This document shows, one piece after another, positions 19,339-27,738 of a stretch of DNA of 64,000 bases. The notes beneath the pieces were generated by a model that made no database searches, was not told the DNA's origin, and saw only the letters and a list, made by a program, of their open reading frames with translations. Source of the stretch: Lichenihabitans psoromatis. Lineage in GTDB: Bacteria > Pseudomonadota > Alphaproteobacteria > Rhizobiales > Beijerinckiaceae. Position 1 is the first letter of the stretch. Every line of letters starts with the position of its first letter. A program made the translations under genes and the position numbers. The stretch covers positions 3,721,501-3,785,500 of the forward strand of contig NZ_CP036515.1 in the NCBI RefSeq assembly GCF_004323635.1, written 5' to 3'.

Positions 19339-20669
19339 GACTCGCGGTTGTGCAACCATTGTTCGACGCTCCCGGTCAATTCCTGGCGGAGTTCCTCGGT
19401 CGCGACACCATCGATCGCGTCGGCCGCAAACGCATTCAGCAGCAGCGTCTCGGCGTCTTTGCGTGGAATACCCCGCGCGCGGAGATAGAAGAGTTGGTTT
19501 TCATCGAGATTACCGACAGTCGCGCCATGGCCGCAGACCACATCGTCGGCGAAGATCTCGAGTTCCGGCTTGTTAAACATGCTGGCGCCATCGGCCAGGA
19601 ACAGCGCTTTGCTGAGCATCTTCCCATCGGTTTTCTGCGCGCCGGGCGCCACGACGACGCGGCCTTGGTAGACGCCAGTCGACTCGCCATCGAGGATCGT
19701 CTTGTAGTATTCGCGGCTCTCGCAATGGGCCGCCGTATGGGTCACGATCAAGGTCGTGTCGGCATGCGAGCGGCCGTCCAGCAACGACACGCCCTTGAAG
19801 TCGGCGGCCGAATGTGTGCCGGCAAATTCGAGAAAGCTCTGCCGGCGCGTGACGCCGGGCAGGGTCATGAGCGTGAACGAGGCGAAGCGAGCCTTCGAGC
19901 CGATGCGCGCCAACACGGTGCCAAGCTGCACCGACGATTTGGAGAAGCCGTCCATCCGCGCCACATGATCGATGGCAGCCTCGTCGCCGAGCGCCACGAT
20001 CAGGGCATGGTTCCCCTGGTTGTCGGCCTCGCCCAGCGCGACATGTCGCTCGATCAAGGTGAGCGATGCGCCAGCGCCGACCTCAATGAGCGAGCGCGTT
20101 GAAATCGAGGCTTGGACACCCGCCGTCGCGAGGAACACGAGTTCGATCGGCTCGACCACGGAGGTGCCGGGCGAAACCGTCAGCGCAATGCCGCCCTGCA
20201 TCAGCGCAGCGTTGAGCGCGAGAATAGCCTCAGGCGTCCCGAGCGCTTCGGCCGCCGAGAGAGCATCGCCGAGCGCCCCATTGGCGAGACGGTCGAGAAC
20301 CGACACCAGCGTGACGCCGGCCGGGAGCGTCGCGACGCTGGAAAGATCGGGTCGATAGACGCCATCGAGCAGCACGGCGCGCGGCCCGACCGGATTGGGC
20401 ATCGCGGCGACATGCGCTTTGGCAGCCGCGACACCCGCATCGTCAGCGAGATGTGCAGGCGCGAAGGCCTCCCGCAGCATGCTCCGAAGGTCTGTGTAGT
20501 GCCAAGCTTCGATGCGGCGGTGCGGCAGGCCCTTGGCGGCAAATCGCGCGAAGGCATCGGCGCGATAGGCTGCCAAACCCGAGCGATCGGTCGTGGCGCG
20601 CATCGCTTCGAAATAATCACCAAGCCTGGTTTCGGCCGGTGTCTTCATGAGAGTGATTTCGGCTGACAT
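19335..20669 (-). CDS. sufD: Fe-S cluster assembly protein SufD
   Basis: A scaffold partner of SufB and SufC in the SufBC2D complex. The C-terminal right-handed beta-helix carries the typical SufD signature (ADDVVCGHGATVGNLDENQLFYL). The product is 444 residues when started at the ATG at 20667-20669 (MSAEITLMKTPAETRLG), which has GAGGG upstream. The gene begins 11 bases after the sufC stop and overlaps sufS by four bases. Confidence 0.95.
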   Translation of the reverse strand: MSAEITLMKTPAETRLGDYFEAMRATTDRSGLAAYRADAFARFAAKGLPHRRIEAWHYTDLRSMLREAFAPAHLADDAGVAAAKAHVAAMPNPVGPRAVLLDGVYRPDLSSVATLPAGVTLVSVLDRLANGALGDALSAAEALGTPEAILALNAALMQGGIALTVSPGTSVVEPIELVFLATAGVQASISTRSLIEVGAGASLTLIERHVALGEADNQGNHALIVALGDEAAIDHVARMDGFSKSSVQLGTVLARIGSKARFASFTLMTLPGVTRRQSFLEFAGTHSAADFKGVSLLDGRSHADTTLIVTHTAAHCESREYYKTILDGESTGVYQGRVVVAPGAQKTDGKMLSKALFLADGASMFNKPELEIFADDVVCGHGATVGNLDENQLFYLRARGIPRKDAETLLLNAFAADAIDGVATEELRQELTGSVEQWLHNRES

Positions 20670-20680
20670 GGAGCTTGCCC

Positions 20681-21430
20681 TCACGCCGCGTCGGCGACGT
20701 AATCGCGGTAGCCGTTCTTTTCGAGTTCGAGCGCGAGATCCGCCGTCCCTGTCTTGATGACCCGGCCCTTGGACATGATGTGGACCGTGTCCGGGACGAT
20801 ATAGTCGAGCAGGCGCTGGTAATGGGTGATGACCACGAAGCCGCGATCCGGGCTCCGCAGCGCGTTGACGCCATTGGCAACGATCCGCAGCGCATCGATG
20901 TCGAGGCCGGAATCGGTTTCGTCGAGGAGGCCGAAGCGCGGCTGTAGCAGGGCCATCTGCAGGATTTCCATCCGCTTCTTCTCGCCACCGGAGAAACCGA
21001 CGTTGAGCGGCCGCTTCATCATGTCAGGATTGACCTCGAGCTTGGCGGCCGCGTCGCGCACCGTCCGCATGAAGTCCGGCGTCGACAGTTCAGCCTCGCC
21101 ACGCGCTTTGCGCTGAGCGTTGAGCGATGCCTTCAGGAACGTCATCGTCGCAACACCGGGGATCTCGACCGGATATTGGAAGGCCAGGAAGATGCCCTTC
21201 GCGGCTCGTGCCTCGGGATCGATCTCAAGAATATTTTCACCGTCGAGCAAAACCTCGCCCTCGGTCACCTCATAGTCGGAGCGACCCGCGATCACATAGG
21301 ACAAGGTCGATTTGCCGGACCCGTTCGGTCCCATGATGGCGGCGACTTCGCCGTTCTTGACCGTGAGATTCAACCCGTCGAGGATCTTCTTGCCGTCGAT
21401 CTCGACGTGAAGGTTTTTGACTTCCAGCAT
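20681..21430 (-). CDS. sufC: Fe-S cluster assembly ATPase SufC
   Basis: An ABC-type cytoplasmic ATPase of 249 residues that drives SufB-SufD rearrangement. Walker A is MGPNGSGKSTLSY, the signature is FSGGEKKRME, and Walker B is FGLLDETDSGLDIDAL, the last being the unusual form characteristic of SufC. It lies between sufB, after a 99-base spacer holding alternative hairpins, and sufD. Confidence 0.97.
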   Translation of the reverse strand: MLEVKNLHVEIDGKKILDGLNLTVKNGEVAAIMGPNGSGKSTLSYVIAGRSDYEVTEGEVLLDGENILEIDPEARAAKGIFLAFQYPVEIPGVATMTFLKASLNAQRKARGEAELSTPDFMRTVRDAAAKLEVNPDMMKRPLNVGFSGGEKKRMEILQMALLQPRFGLLDETDSGLDIDALRIVANGVNALRSPDRGFVVITHYQRLLDYIVPDTVHIMSKGRVIKTGTADLALELEKNGYRDYVADAA

Positions 21431-21492
21431 AATCGTTCCTGCAGTTCGTGTCGTGTCGGCGGCCTGAGCGGCAGCATCGTCAAAGCAATAAA

Positions 21493-21518
21493 GGTCGGCT
21501 CGACCTGATGGCCGAGCC
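21493..21518 (-). other. Overlapping alternative hairpins in the sufB-sufC spacer
   Basis: GGTCG (21493-21497) can pair with CGACC (21501-21505), or GGCTCG (21497-21502) can pair with CGAGCC (21513-21518); the two share bases and exclude each other. They lie in the only sizeable gap inside the suf operon, just after the sufB stop in transcript order. The position suits mRNA processing or differential stability between sufB and sufC, but this is speculative. Confidence 0.35.
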
Positions 21519-21529
21519 TCATAAGAAGG

Positions 21530-22999
21530 TCAGCCCACGCTGCCTTCGAGCGAGATTGCGATTAGCTTCTGAGCTTCAACCGCAAATTCCATCGGCAGCT
21601 GCTGGAGCACGTCGCGCACGAAGCCGTTGACGATCAGAGCCGTTGCCTCTTCGCCGGATAGGCCGCGCTGACGGCAGTAGAACAACTGATCCTCGGAGAT
21701 CTTCGACGTCGTCGCCTCATGCTCGAACACCGCCGTCGATGTCTTGGCCTCGATGTACGGAACCGTATGGGCGCCGCAATATTCGCCGATCAGCAACGAG
21801 TCGCAATTGGTGAAATTACGCGCGTTTGTCGCCTTGCGATGCGCCGACACCAACCCACGATAGGTGTTGTCGGACTTTCCGGCCGCGATCCCCTTCGAAA
21901 TGATCCGGCTCGTCGTATTCTTGCCGAGATGAATCATCTTGGTGCCGCTATCGACCTGCTGGCGACCATTCGAGATCGCGATCGAGTAAAACTCGCCGCG
22001 CGAATTGTCGCCGCGCAAGATGCAGGACGGATACTTCCAGGTGATCGCGGAGCCGGTCTCGACCTGGGTCCAAGAGATCTTGGAATTATCACCTCGGCAG
22101 TCGCCGCGCTTGGTCACGAAATTGTAGATGCCGCCCTTGCCCTCAGCATCACCGGGGAACCAGTTCTGCACCGTCGAATATTTGATCTCGGCATCGTCGA
22201 GCGCAATCAATTCGACGACGGCAGCATGAAGCTGGTTCTCGTCGCGCTTGGGCGCCGTGCAGCCCTCGAGGTAGCTGACGTAGGATCCCTTGTCGGCGAT
22301 GATCAGGGTCCGCTCGAACTGCCCCGTATTCTGCTCGTTGATGCGGAAATAGGTCGACAATTCCATCGGGCATCGAACGCCCGGCGGGATGTAGACGAAC
22401 GATCCGTCGGAAAAAACCGCCGAGTTCAGGGTCGCAAAGAAGTTGTCGGTCACCGGCACGACGGAGCCGAGGTATTTCTTCACGAGGTCCGGATGCGAAT
22501 GAACCGCCTCCGAGATCGGGCAGAAGATCACGCCGGACTTCGCGAGCTCGGCCTTGAAGGTGGTCGCGACCGAGACGGAGTCGAACACCGCATCGACCGC
22601 CACGCGCGAGGTCTGCACCCCGGCCAGGATCTCCTGCTCACGCAACGGAATACCGAGCTTCTCGTAGGTGCGGAGCAGTTCGGGATCGACCTCGTCCAGC
22701 GTCATGGGGCCGGTCACCGACTTCGGCGCCGCGAAATAGTAGAGGTCCTGATAATTGATCGGCGGATGATCGACGCGCGCCCAGGTCGGCTCGCGCATGG
22801 TCAAGAACCGGCGATAAGCGTCCATCCGCCAGTCGGTCAGCCATTCGGGCTCGCCCTTTTTGGCCGAAATGAAGCGAACGGTCTCCTCCGATAGCCCCTG
22901 GGCGGAACGCTCGGATTCGATTTCGGTCACGAAGCCGTATTTATATTCGCTCACGTCGAGCGACTTGACGTGATCGACGGTTTCCTGAACTGCGGCCAT
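21530..22999 (-). CDS. sufB: Fe-S cluster assembly scaffold SufB
   Basis: The main scaffold of the SufBC2D complex, 489 residues, on which clusters are built from sulfur delivered by SufS. The characteristic stretches [20 protein letters not shown] and [20 protein letters not shown] are present, as is the C-terminal [18 protein letters not shown] block. Second gene of the operon, 82 bases after the upstream cysteine desulfurase. The start at 22997-22999 ([14 protein letters not shown]) fits alphaproteobacterial SufB proteins. Confidence 0.97.
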   Translation of the reverse strand: MAAVQETVDHVKSLDVSEYKYGFVTEIESERSAQGLSEETVRFISAKKGEPEWLTDWRMDAYRRFLTMREPTWARVDHPPINYQDLYYFAAPKSVTGPMTLDEVDPELLRTYEKLGIPLREQEILAGVQTSRVAVDAVFDSVSVATTFKAELAKSGVIFCPISEAVHSHPDLVKKYLGSVVPVTDNFFATLNSAVFSDGSFVYIPPGVRCPMELSTYFRINEQNTGQFERTLIIADKGSYVSYLEGCTAPKRDENQLHAAVVELIALDDAEIKYSTVQNWFPGDAEGKGGIYNFVTKRGDCRGDNSKISWTQVETGSAITWKYPSCILRGDNSRGEFYSIAISNGRQQVDSGTKMIHLGKNTTSRIISKGIAAGKSDNTYRGLVSAHRKATNARNFTNCDSLLIGEYCGAHTVPYIEAKTSTAVFEHEATTSKISEDQLFYCRQRGLSGEEATALIVNGFVRDVLQQLPMEFAVEAQKLIAISLEGSVG

Positions 23000-23081
23000 T
23001 CACCTTCTCCTCAAACCCTGGCGGCGCCATACGGCGCCAGGCGGTGACAAGCGGGCTTGTGCCACGCCTGTCCCGCAATCT

Positions 23082-24248
23082 TCAAGCGGCAGCTTGTGTC
23101 GAGCGCCTCTGGATCCGGCTGACGATCGCGCCGAGCGCCACCATCAACCGATCGACATCGGCCGGTATCGAACACCAGCCAAAACTTACTCTGATCACGC
23201 AGGCCTTTAGATGAGCATCGACTCCCATCGCCTCAAGGACATGCGACGATGAAACTTTGCCCGAGGAGCATGCCGACCCGGTCGAGACGGCCACACCTTT
23301 AAGGTCGAGAGCGATCAACGCCGTCTCGTTCGACACACCGGGAATCGCGAACGCGACCGTATTTGGAAGCCGCTCTGCGCCGTCGCCAAAAATCACGACC
23401 TCCGGCCAACTCGCCTGAAGGCGCTGCTCCAAGTTTTGACGAAGCTCGTTAAGATGCGGGGTTTCGACCAGGCCCGATACCGCGCGCGCCGCTGCGCCAA
23501 ACCCGGCGATAGCCGCCACATTCTCGGTCCCGCCCCGCAATCCGCGCTCCTGGCCGCCGCCTCGAACCAGCGGATCGCCAAGGCGAAGCCGATCCGACGC
23601 GAACACCATGGCGCCGACGCCCAGGGGGCCGCCGATCTTATGCGACGAAACGAGAAGGACATCGGCCTGCAGCCGATCAAACGAACAATCGATCCGACCA
23701 GCCGCCTGCGTCGCATCGCAGACCAACAACCCACCGTGAGCGTGAATTAGATCCGCCACAGCGTGGATCGGCTGGAGAACGCCCGTCTCGCTGTTGGCCG
23801 CCTGCACCGCCACGATGCAACGGCCAGAAACCGACGCAAGAGCCTGCCGCATCGCGTCGAGGTCGAGTATCCCGTCGGACTGTACCGGTAGCAGCGAGAC
23901 ACGATCCGCAGCAAAACGATGACCCTGCAGCACGGCCGGATGTTCGGTGGCCGCGACGAGCAGCCGATCCGCAGGCGCCTGCACCGGCGCGTCCTGCAAC
24001 GCTGGCGTCAGGGCCAAGGCGGCAGCTTCCGTGGTCCCGGACGTGAAGGTCACGTGATCAGCGCGCGTTCCAAACAGAGCCGCCACATCCGCGCGCGCCG
24101 TTTCGACCAGCCCGCGCGCGCGACGACCTTCCGTATGAACCGACGAGGGATTTCCGACCCGATCCAAGGCTTCGATCATGCGAGTCCGCGCGACAGGTCG
24201 CAGCGGCGAGGTCGCATTGAAGTCCAAATAGGTTCGCGGTCGGGACAT
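23082..24248 (-). CDS. Cysteine desulfurase, IscS/NifS-like (class I)
   Basis: A second PLP-dependent cysteine desulfurase in the same operon. The PLP lysine is in VSSHKIGGPLG and the catalytic cysteine in the long flexible loop STGSACSSGKVSSSHVL, which marks class I rather than SufS-type. The product is 388 residues from the ATG at 24246-24248 (MSRPRTYLDFNATSPLRP), the natural family N-terminus. It is the first gene of the suf operon here. Having both class I and class II enzymes in one operon is known in alphaproteobacteria; the division of labour is not evident. Confidence 0.93.
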   Translation of the reverse strand: MSRPRTYLDFNATSPLRPVARTRMIEALDRVGNPSSVHTEGRRARGLVETARADVAALFGTRADHVTFTSGTTEAAALALTPALQDAPVQAPADRLLVAATEHPAVLQGHRFAADRVSLLPVQSDGILDLDAMRQALASVSGRCIVAVQAANSETGVLQPIHAVADLIHAHGGLLVCDATQAAGRIDCSFDRLQADVLLVSSHKIGGPLGVGAMVFASDRLRLGDPLVRGGGQERGLRGGTENVAAIAGFGAAARAVSGLVETPHLNELRQNLEQRLQASWPEVVIFGDGAERLPNTVAFAIPGVSNETALIALDLKGVAVSTGSACSSGKVSSSHVLEAMGVDAHLKACVIRVSFGWCSIPADVDRLMVALGAIVSRIQRRSTQAAA

Positions 24249-24351
24249 CCCACTACTCAAAATACTTGCTTTTCGCCCTATAGCCCGTGCTAGAAGCCGG
24301 GTTGATCCGAGCGCGCAATCGTGCATTTGCGCGATGAGCGCCTGTGCAAAT

Positions 24352-24372
24352 CTGTTAGAATAATTCTAACAG
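24352..24372. promoter_or_regulatory. Perfect palindrome matching an Irr iron control element
   Basis: CTGTTAGAAT (24352-24361) and ATTCTAACAG (24363-24372) are exact reverse complements around one central A. The core TTAGAA-N3-TTCTAA matches the iron control element reported for the heme-sensing regulator Irr in Rhizobiales (consensus recalled from the literature). It lies 104 bases upstream of the first suf gene and 99 bases upstream of the divergent hydrolase start, so it probably controls suf in response to iron, and possibly the hydrolase too. Confidence 0.8.
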
Positions 24373-24470
24373 GTATTCTGTCGTCGAAGTCAAGCCGCAC
24401 GCCTTTGTCGGGCTCCGATCCGCGCCGCGGCATTCGGGCGCGATGGCCTGTCCGGCACCCTGGAGTATCT

Positions 24471-25151
24471 ATGCCTGAAGTCATTTTCACGGGTCCCGCT
24501 GGCCGTCTCGAAGGCCGCTTCCATCCCGCGAAACTGCGCGGCGCGCCGATTGCGATCATCCTGCATCCGCATCCGCAGTTCGGCGGCACGATGAACAATC
24601 AGATCGTCTACAATCTCTATTATACCTTTGCCGAACGCGGATTTTCGGTCCTGCGATTTAATTTCCGTGGGGTCGGCCGATCGCAGGGTGGGTTCGATCA
24701 CGGCGCCGGCGAATTGTCGGATGCCGCTGCGGCGCTCGATTGGGCTCAGTCGATCAGCCCCGAGGCGCGGGCCTGCTGGATCGCGGGGGTGTCGTTCGGA
24801 TCCTGGATCGGCATGCAGCTTTTGATGCGGCGGCCTGAGATCGAAGGCTTCATTTCGATCGCGCCACCCGCAACGCTTTACGATTTCTCGTTCTTGGCGC
24901 CCTGCCCCTCGTCGGGCCTGTTCGTCCATGGCGACAAGGATCGCGTAGCGCCTTTGAAAGAGGTGCAGGCCATGATCGAGAAGCTGAAGACCCAGAAGGG
25001 GATCCAGATCGAACATGCGATCATTCCGGGCGCGAATCACTTCTTCGAGAATTGCGTCGATCCGCTGATCGCCGATGTCGGCGTCTATCTCGACAAGCGA
25101 CTCGGCAATCCGGAGCGGACCGCGACCCCAGCGCGCAGCGAACGCAACTGA
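24471..25151 (+). CDS. Alpha/beta hydrolase (COG2945-like)
   Basis: A 226-residue cytoplasmic alpha/beta hydrolase. The nucleophile elbow is GVSFGSW (Ser in GxSxG), an oxyanion-side motif HPHPQFGGTMNN is near residue 30, the acid is probably in HGDKDRVAP, and the histidine in PGANHFFEN. Substrate is unknown. I start at the ATG at 24471 (MPEVIFTGPAGRLEG), with TGGAG eight bases upstream; a longer reading from 24321 would run across the regulatory palindrome. Divergent from suf and stopping 3 bases from the convergent anmK. Confidence 0.9.
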   Translation: MPEVIFTGPAGRLEGRFHPAKLRGAPIAIILHPHPQFGGTMNNQIVYNLYYTFAERGFSVLRFNFRGVGRSQGGFDHGAGELSDAAAALDWAQSISPEARACWIAGVSFGSWIGMQLLMRRPEIEGFISIAPPATLYDFSFLAPCPSSGLFVHGDKDRVAPLKEVQAMIEKLKTQKGIQIEHAIIPGANHFFENCVDPLIADVGVYLDKRLGNPERTATPARSERN

Positions 25152-25154
25152 GCG

Positions 25155-26285
25155 TCACGCTCGATAAAGTGTGCCTCCGCTGACCGGTGCTGCCACGCCA
25201 GTTGTCGATGGAAAGCTGAGCGGCAACCCCTCGTGCGAACGCACCGCCAGATAGGCAAACGCCTGCGCCTCCATGGCATCGGCGCTCCAACCATGCTGAT
25301 CGGCCGAAGTCACCCGGCACGGTAGGCGTTTTGTAAGTTCGAGCATCAGCGTCGGATTGCTCGCGCCACCACCGCAGACGATGACCTCGATCGGAGGGGC
25401 GGGAAGATGCGGCAACACAGCCGCGATGCTCGCGGCCGTGAAAGCCGTCAAGGTCGCGGCCGCGTCGGCAGTGCCTAGCGGCTCGACCGGCGCGCGTGAA
25501 AAGGCATTCCGGTCGAGCGACTTCGGCGGTTTCTGCGAAAAATACGGATGGTTCAACAAGTACGACACGATCGCCTCGTCCGCAACGCCAAGCGCGGCTG
25601 TCGCGCCATCCCGGTCGAGCGGCTGCCCTGTCCGCTCCAGCATGAGATCGTCCAACAAGGCATTGCCCGGCCCGGTATCGCAGGCCACCGGATCATGGCG
25701 TTCGGCCACATAGGTGACGTTGGACACCCCGCCGATGTTCAGAAACAACACCGGGCCCACAAGCGCTCGGGAGGCTGCAAGCGCTTGATGATAAACGGGA
25801 ACCAAGGGCGCGCCCTGTCCGCCCGCCACCATATCGGCAGCGCGGAGGTCGGCCACGACGTCGATGCCGATGCGGCTTGCGAGCTCCGCTCCATCACCGA
25901 TCTGCACCGTCAGCGCCATCTCGGGCCTGTGCAGCACCGTCTGACCGTGAAAACCGACCACGGAAACGCTCGACGGCTCAATGGCATGCTCGCGCAAAAA
26001 GCCCAGCACGGCCTCCGCATGGCGCTCGGTCACGCGACGTTCGGCATCCCGCAAAACGCCGGGGCGCGCGAGCCGATCCGTCAGGCTGCCCGCGTCGACG
26101 AGCGCCCGCCGCAAAACGGCGCGATCATCCTCGGTGTAGGGCAGAAACCCAATCGGGCCGAACCGGACCACGTCGCGTCCATCTGTGTCGAGGATCGCAA
26201 GATCGACGCCGTCCATGGAGGTTCCGCTGATTAGGCCCAGGGCTCGCCGGACGCCGCTCGCTGCCGGCTCGGATGTTTCGGTCAT
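25155..26285 (-). CDS. anmK: Anhydro-N-acetylmuramic acid kinase
   Basis: Phosphorylates and opens 1,6-anhydro-MurNAc in peptidoglycan recycling, giving MurNAc-6-phosphate. The ASKHA-fold signature LGLISGTSMDGVDLAIL is near residue 20, and the conserved blocks LFLNIGGVSNVTYV and CDTGPGNALLDD lie mid-protein. At 376 residues it is of normal length. It is divergent from tyrS across a 167-base gap that contains a 7-bp hairpin (AGGCGGC/GCCGCCT, 26321-26340) of unknown role. Confidence 0.96.
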   Translation of the reverse strand: MTETSEPAASGVRRALGLISGTSMDGVDLAILDTDGRDVVRFGPIGFLPYTEDDRAVLRRALVDAGSLTDRLARPGVLRDAERRVTERHAEAVLGFLREHAIEPSSVSVVGFHGQTVLHRPEMALTVQIGDGAELASRIGIDVVADLRAADMVAGGQGAPLVPVYHQALAASRALVGPVLFLNIGGVSNVTYVAERHDPVACDTGPGNALLDDLMLERTGQPLDRDGATAALGVADEAIVSYLLNHPYFSQKPPKSLDRNAFSRAPVEPLGTADAAATLTAFTAASIAAVLPHLPAPPIEVIVCGGGASNPTLMLELTKRLPCRVTSADQHGWSADAMEAQAFAYLAVRSHEGLPLSFPSTTGVAAPVSGGTLYRA

Positions 26286-26452
26286 GGATCCTCTCGATTT
26301 TTTGCGTTACCCGGTGCACAAGGCGGCACACGAGCCGCCTCCGCCTCGACACGGCGACCGTAGCCAGCCGAGGGCGTCGTCTTGCATGATGCCGTCGGCA
26401 TGATGAAGCAAATCTAGCCCGGACCGCGATCGGGCCACACCGGAAAACGTCA

Positions 26453-27712
26453 ATGTCCGACGCCAGCGTCACCTCCGACTTTCTGCACACCCTGACGGAG
26501 CGGGGCTATCTGCATCAATGCTCGGATCTGGCCGGGCTCGATCAGAAGGCGCTGTCGGGCGATCTCAAGGCCTATGTCGGCTATGATTGTACCGGCCCCT
26601 CGCTGCATGTCGGTCATCTCCTGTCGATCATGATGCTGCACTGGATGCAGAAGACGGGCGGCAAGCCGATCGTGCTGATGGGCGGCGGCACAACGCGGGT
26701 CGGTGACCCTTCCGGCAAGGACGAAACCCGCAAGGTTTTGACGCTCGAGCAGATCGAGGCCAACAAGGATAGCCTCAAAGACACGTTTTCGCGGTTTCTA
26801 GACTTCGGCGACAGCGGAACCGGCGCCATCATGGTCGATAATGCCGAGTGGCTCACCAAGCTGAACTACATCGACTTTTTGCGCGATGTCGGGCGGCATT
26901 TTTCGGTCAATCGCATGCTGTCGATGGATAGCGTCAAGATGCGGATCGACCGTGAGCAGGAACTCTCGTTCCTCGAATTTAACTACATGTGCCTGCAATC
27001 CTACGACTTCGTCGAACTCAACCGCCGGTTTGGATGCAGCCTTCAGATGGGCGGTTCGGACCAGTGGGGCAACATCGTCACCGGCGTCGATCTCGGCCGC
27101 CGCATGGGGACCTCGCAACTCTATGCCCTCACCTGCCCGCTCATCACCACGGCGTCGGGCGCCAAGATGGGTAAGACGGCGTCGGGCGCGGTCTGGCTCA
27201 AGGCCGATATGATGCAGCCCTATGGCTATTGGCAGTTCTGGCGGAACACCGAGGATGCCGACGTCGGGCGGTTCCTGCGGCTGTTCACGCTTCTCGGCCT
27301 CGACGAGATCGCTCGGCTCGAGCGGCTCGGCGGTGCGGAGATCAATGAGGCCAAGAAGGTCCTGGCGACGGAGGCGACGGCGCTGCTGCATGGCCGAGAG
27401 GCCGCCGACATTGCGAGCGAGACGGCGCGAAAGACCTTCGAGGACGGTGCCGTGTCGGATGACCTCCCGACGGTTTCGATCGCGATCGCGGAGCTTGCGG
27501 CCGGAGTCGGCGTTCTCGCGGCATTCGTGCGGGCGGGGCTGGTCGGATCAACCGGTGAAGCACGCCGACAGGTGAAGGGCGGTGGCCTCAAGGTCAATGA
27601 CGCGACGGTATCGGATGAACGCGCCACGCTGACACCGGCCGATCTCGCCGAAGGGGGCGCGATCAAGCTCTCGCTCGGGCGCAAGAAACACGTTCTGCTC
27701 CGTCCGGACTAG
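26453..27712 (+). CDS. tyrS: Tyrosyl-tRNA synthetase
   Basis: Charges tRNA-Tyr. The class I signature appears as LHVGHLL (HIGH-like) near residue 50 and the KMSKS-like loop as KMGKTASG near residue 240; a C-terminal S4 RNA-binding domain ([20 protein letters not shown]) completes the TyrS architecture. Length is 419 residues. Its 3' end is 26 bases from the convergent AsmA-like gene. Confidence 0.98.
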   Translation: MSDASVTSDFLHTLTERGYLHQCSDLAGLDQKALSGDLKAYVGYDCTGPSLHVGHLLSIMMLHWMQKTGGKPIVLMGGGTTRVGDPSGKDETRKVLTLEQIEANKDSLKDTFSRFLDFGDSGTGAIMVDNAEWLTKLNYIDFLRDVGRHFSVNRMLSMDSVKMRIDREQELSFLEFNYMCLQSYDFVELNRRFGCSLQMGGSDQWGNIVTGVDLGRRMGTSQLYALTCPLITTASGAKMGKTASGAVWLKADMMQPYGYWQFWRNTEDADVGRFLRLFTLLGLDEIARLERLGGAEINEAKKVLATEATALLHGREAADIASETARKTFEDGAVSDDLPTVSIAIAELAAGVGVLAAFVRAGLVGSTGEARRQVKGGGLKVNDATVSDERATLTPADLAEGGAIKLSLGRKKHVLLRPD

Positions 27713-27738
27713 GACGGATCAAGGCGGCGCTGGCGCCA

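Noticed and set aside
21719-22894. 391-codon plus-strand frame opposite sufB
   Set aside because: Antisense to a clear sufB; no ribosome-binding site or protein motif.
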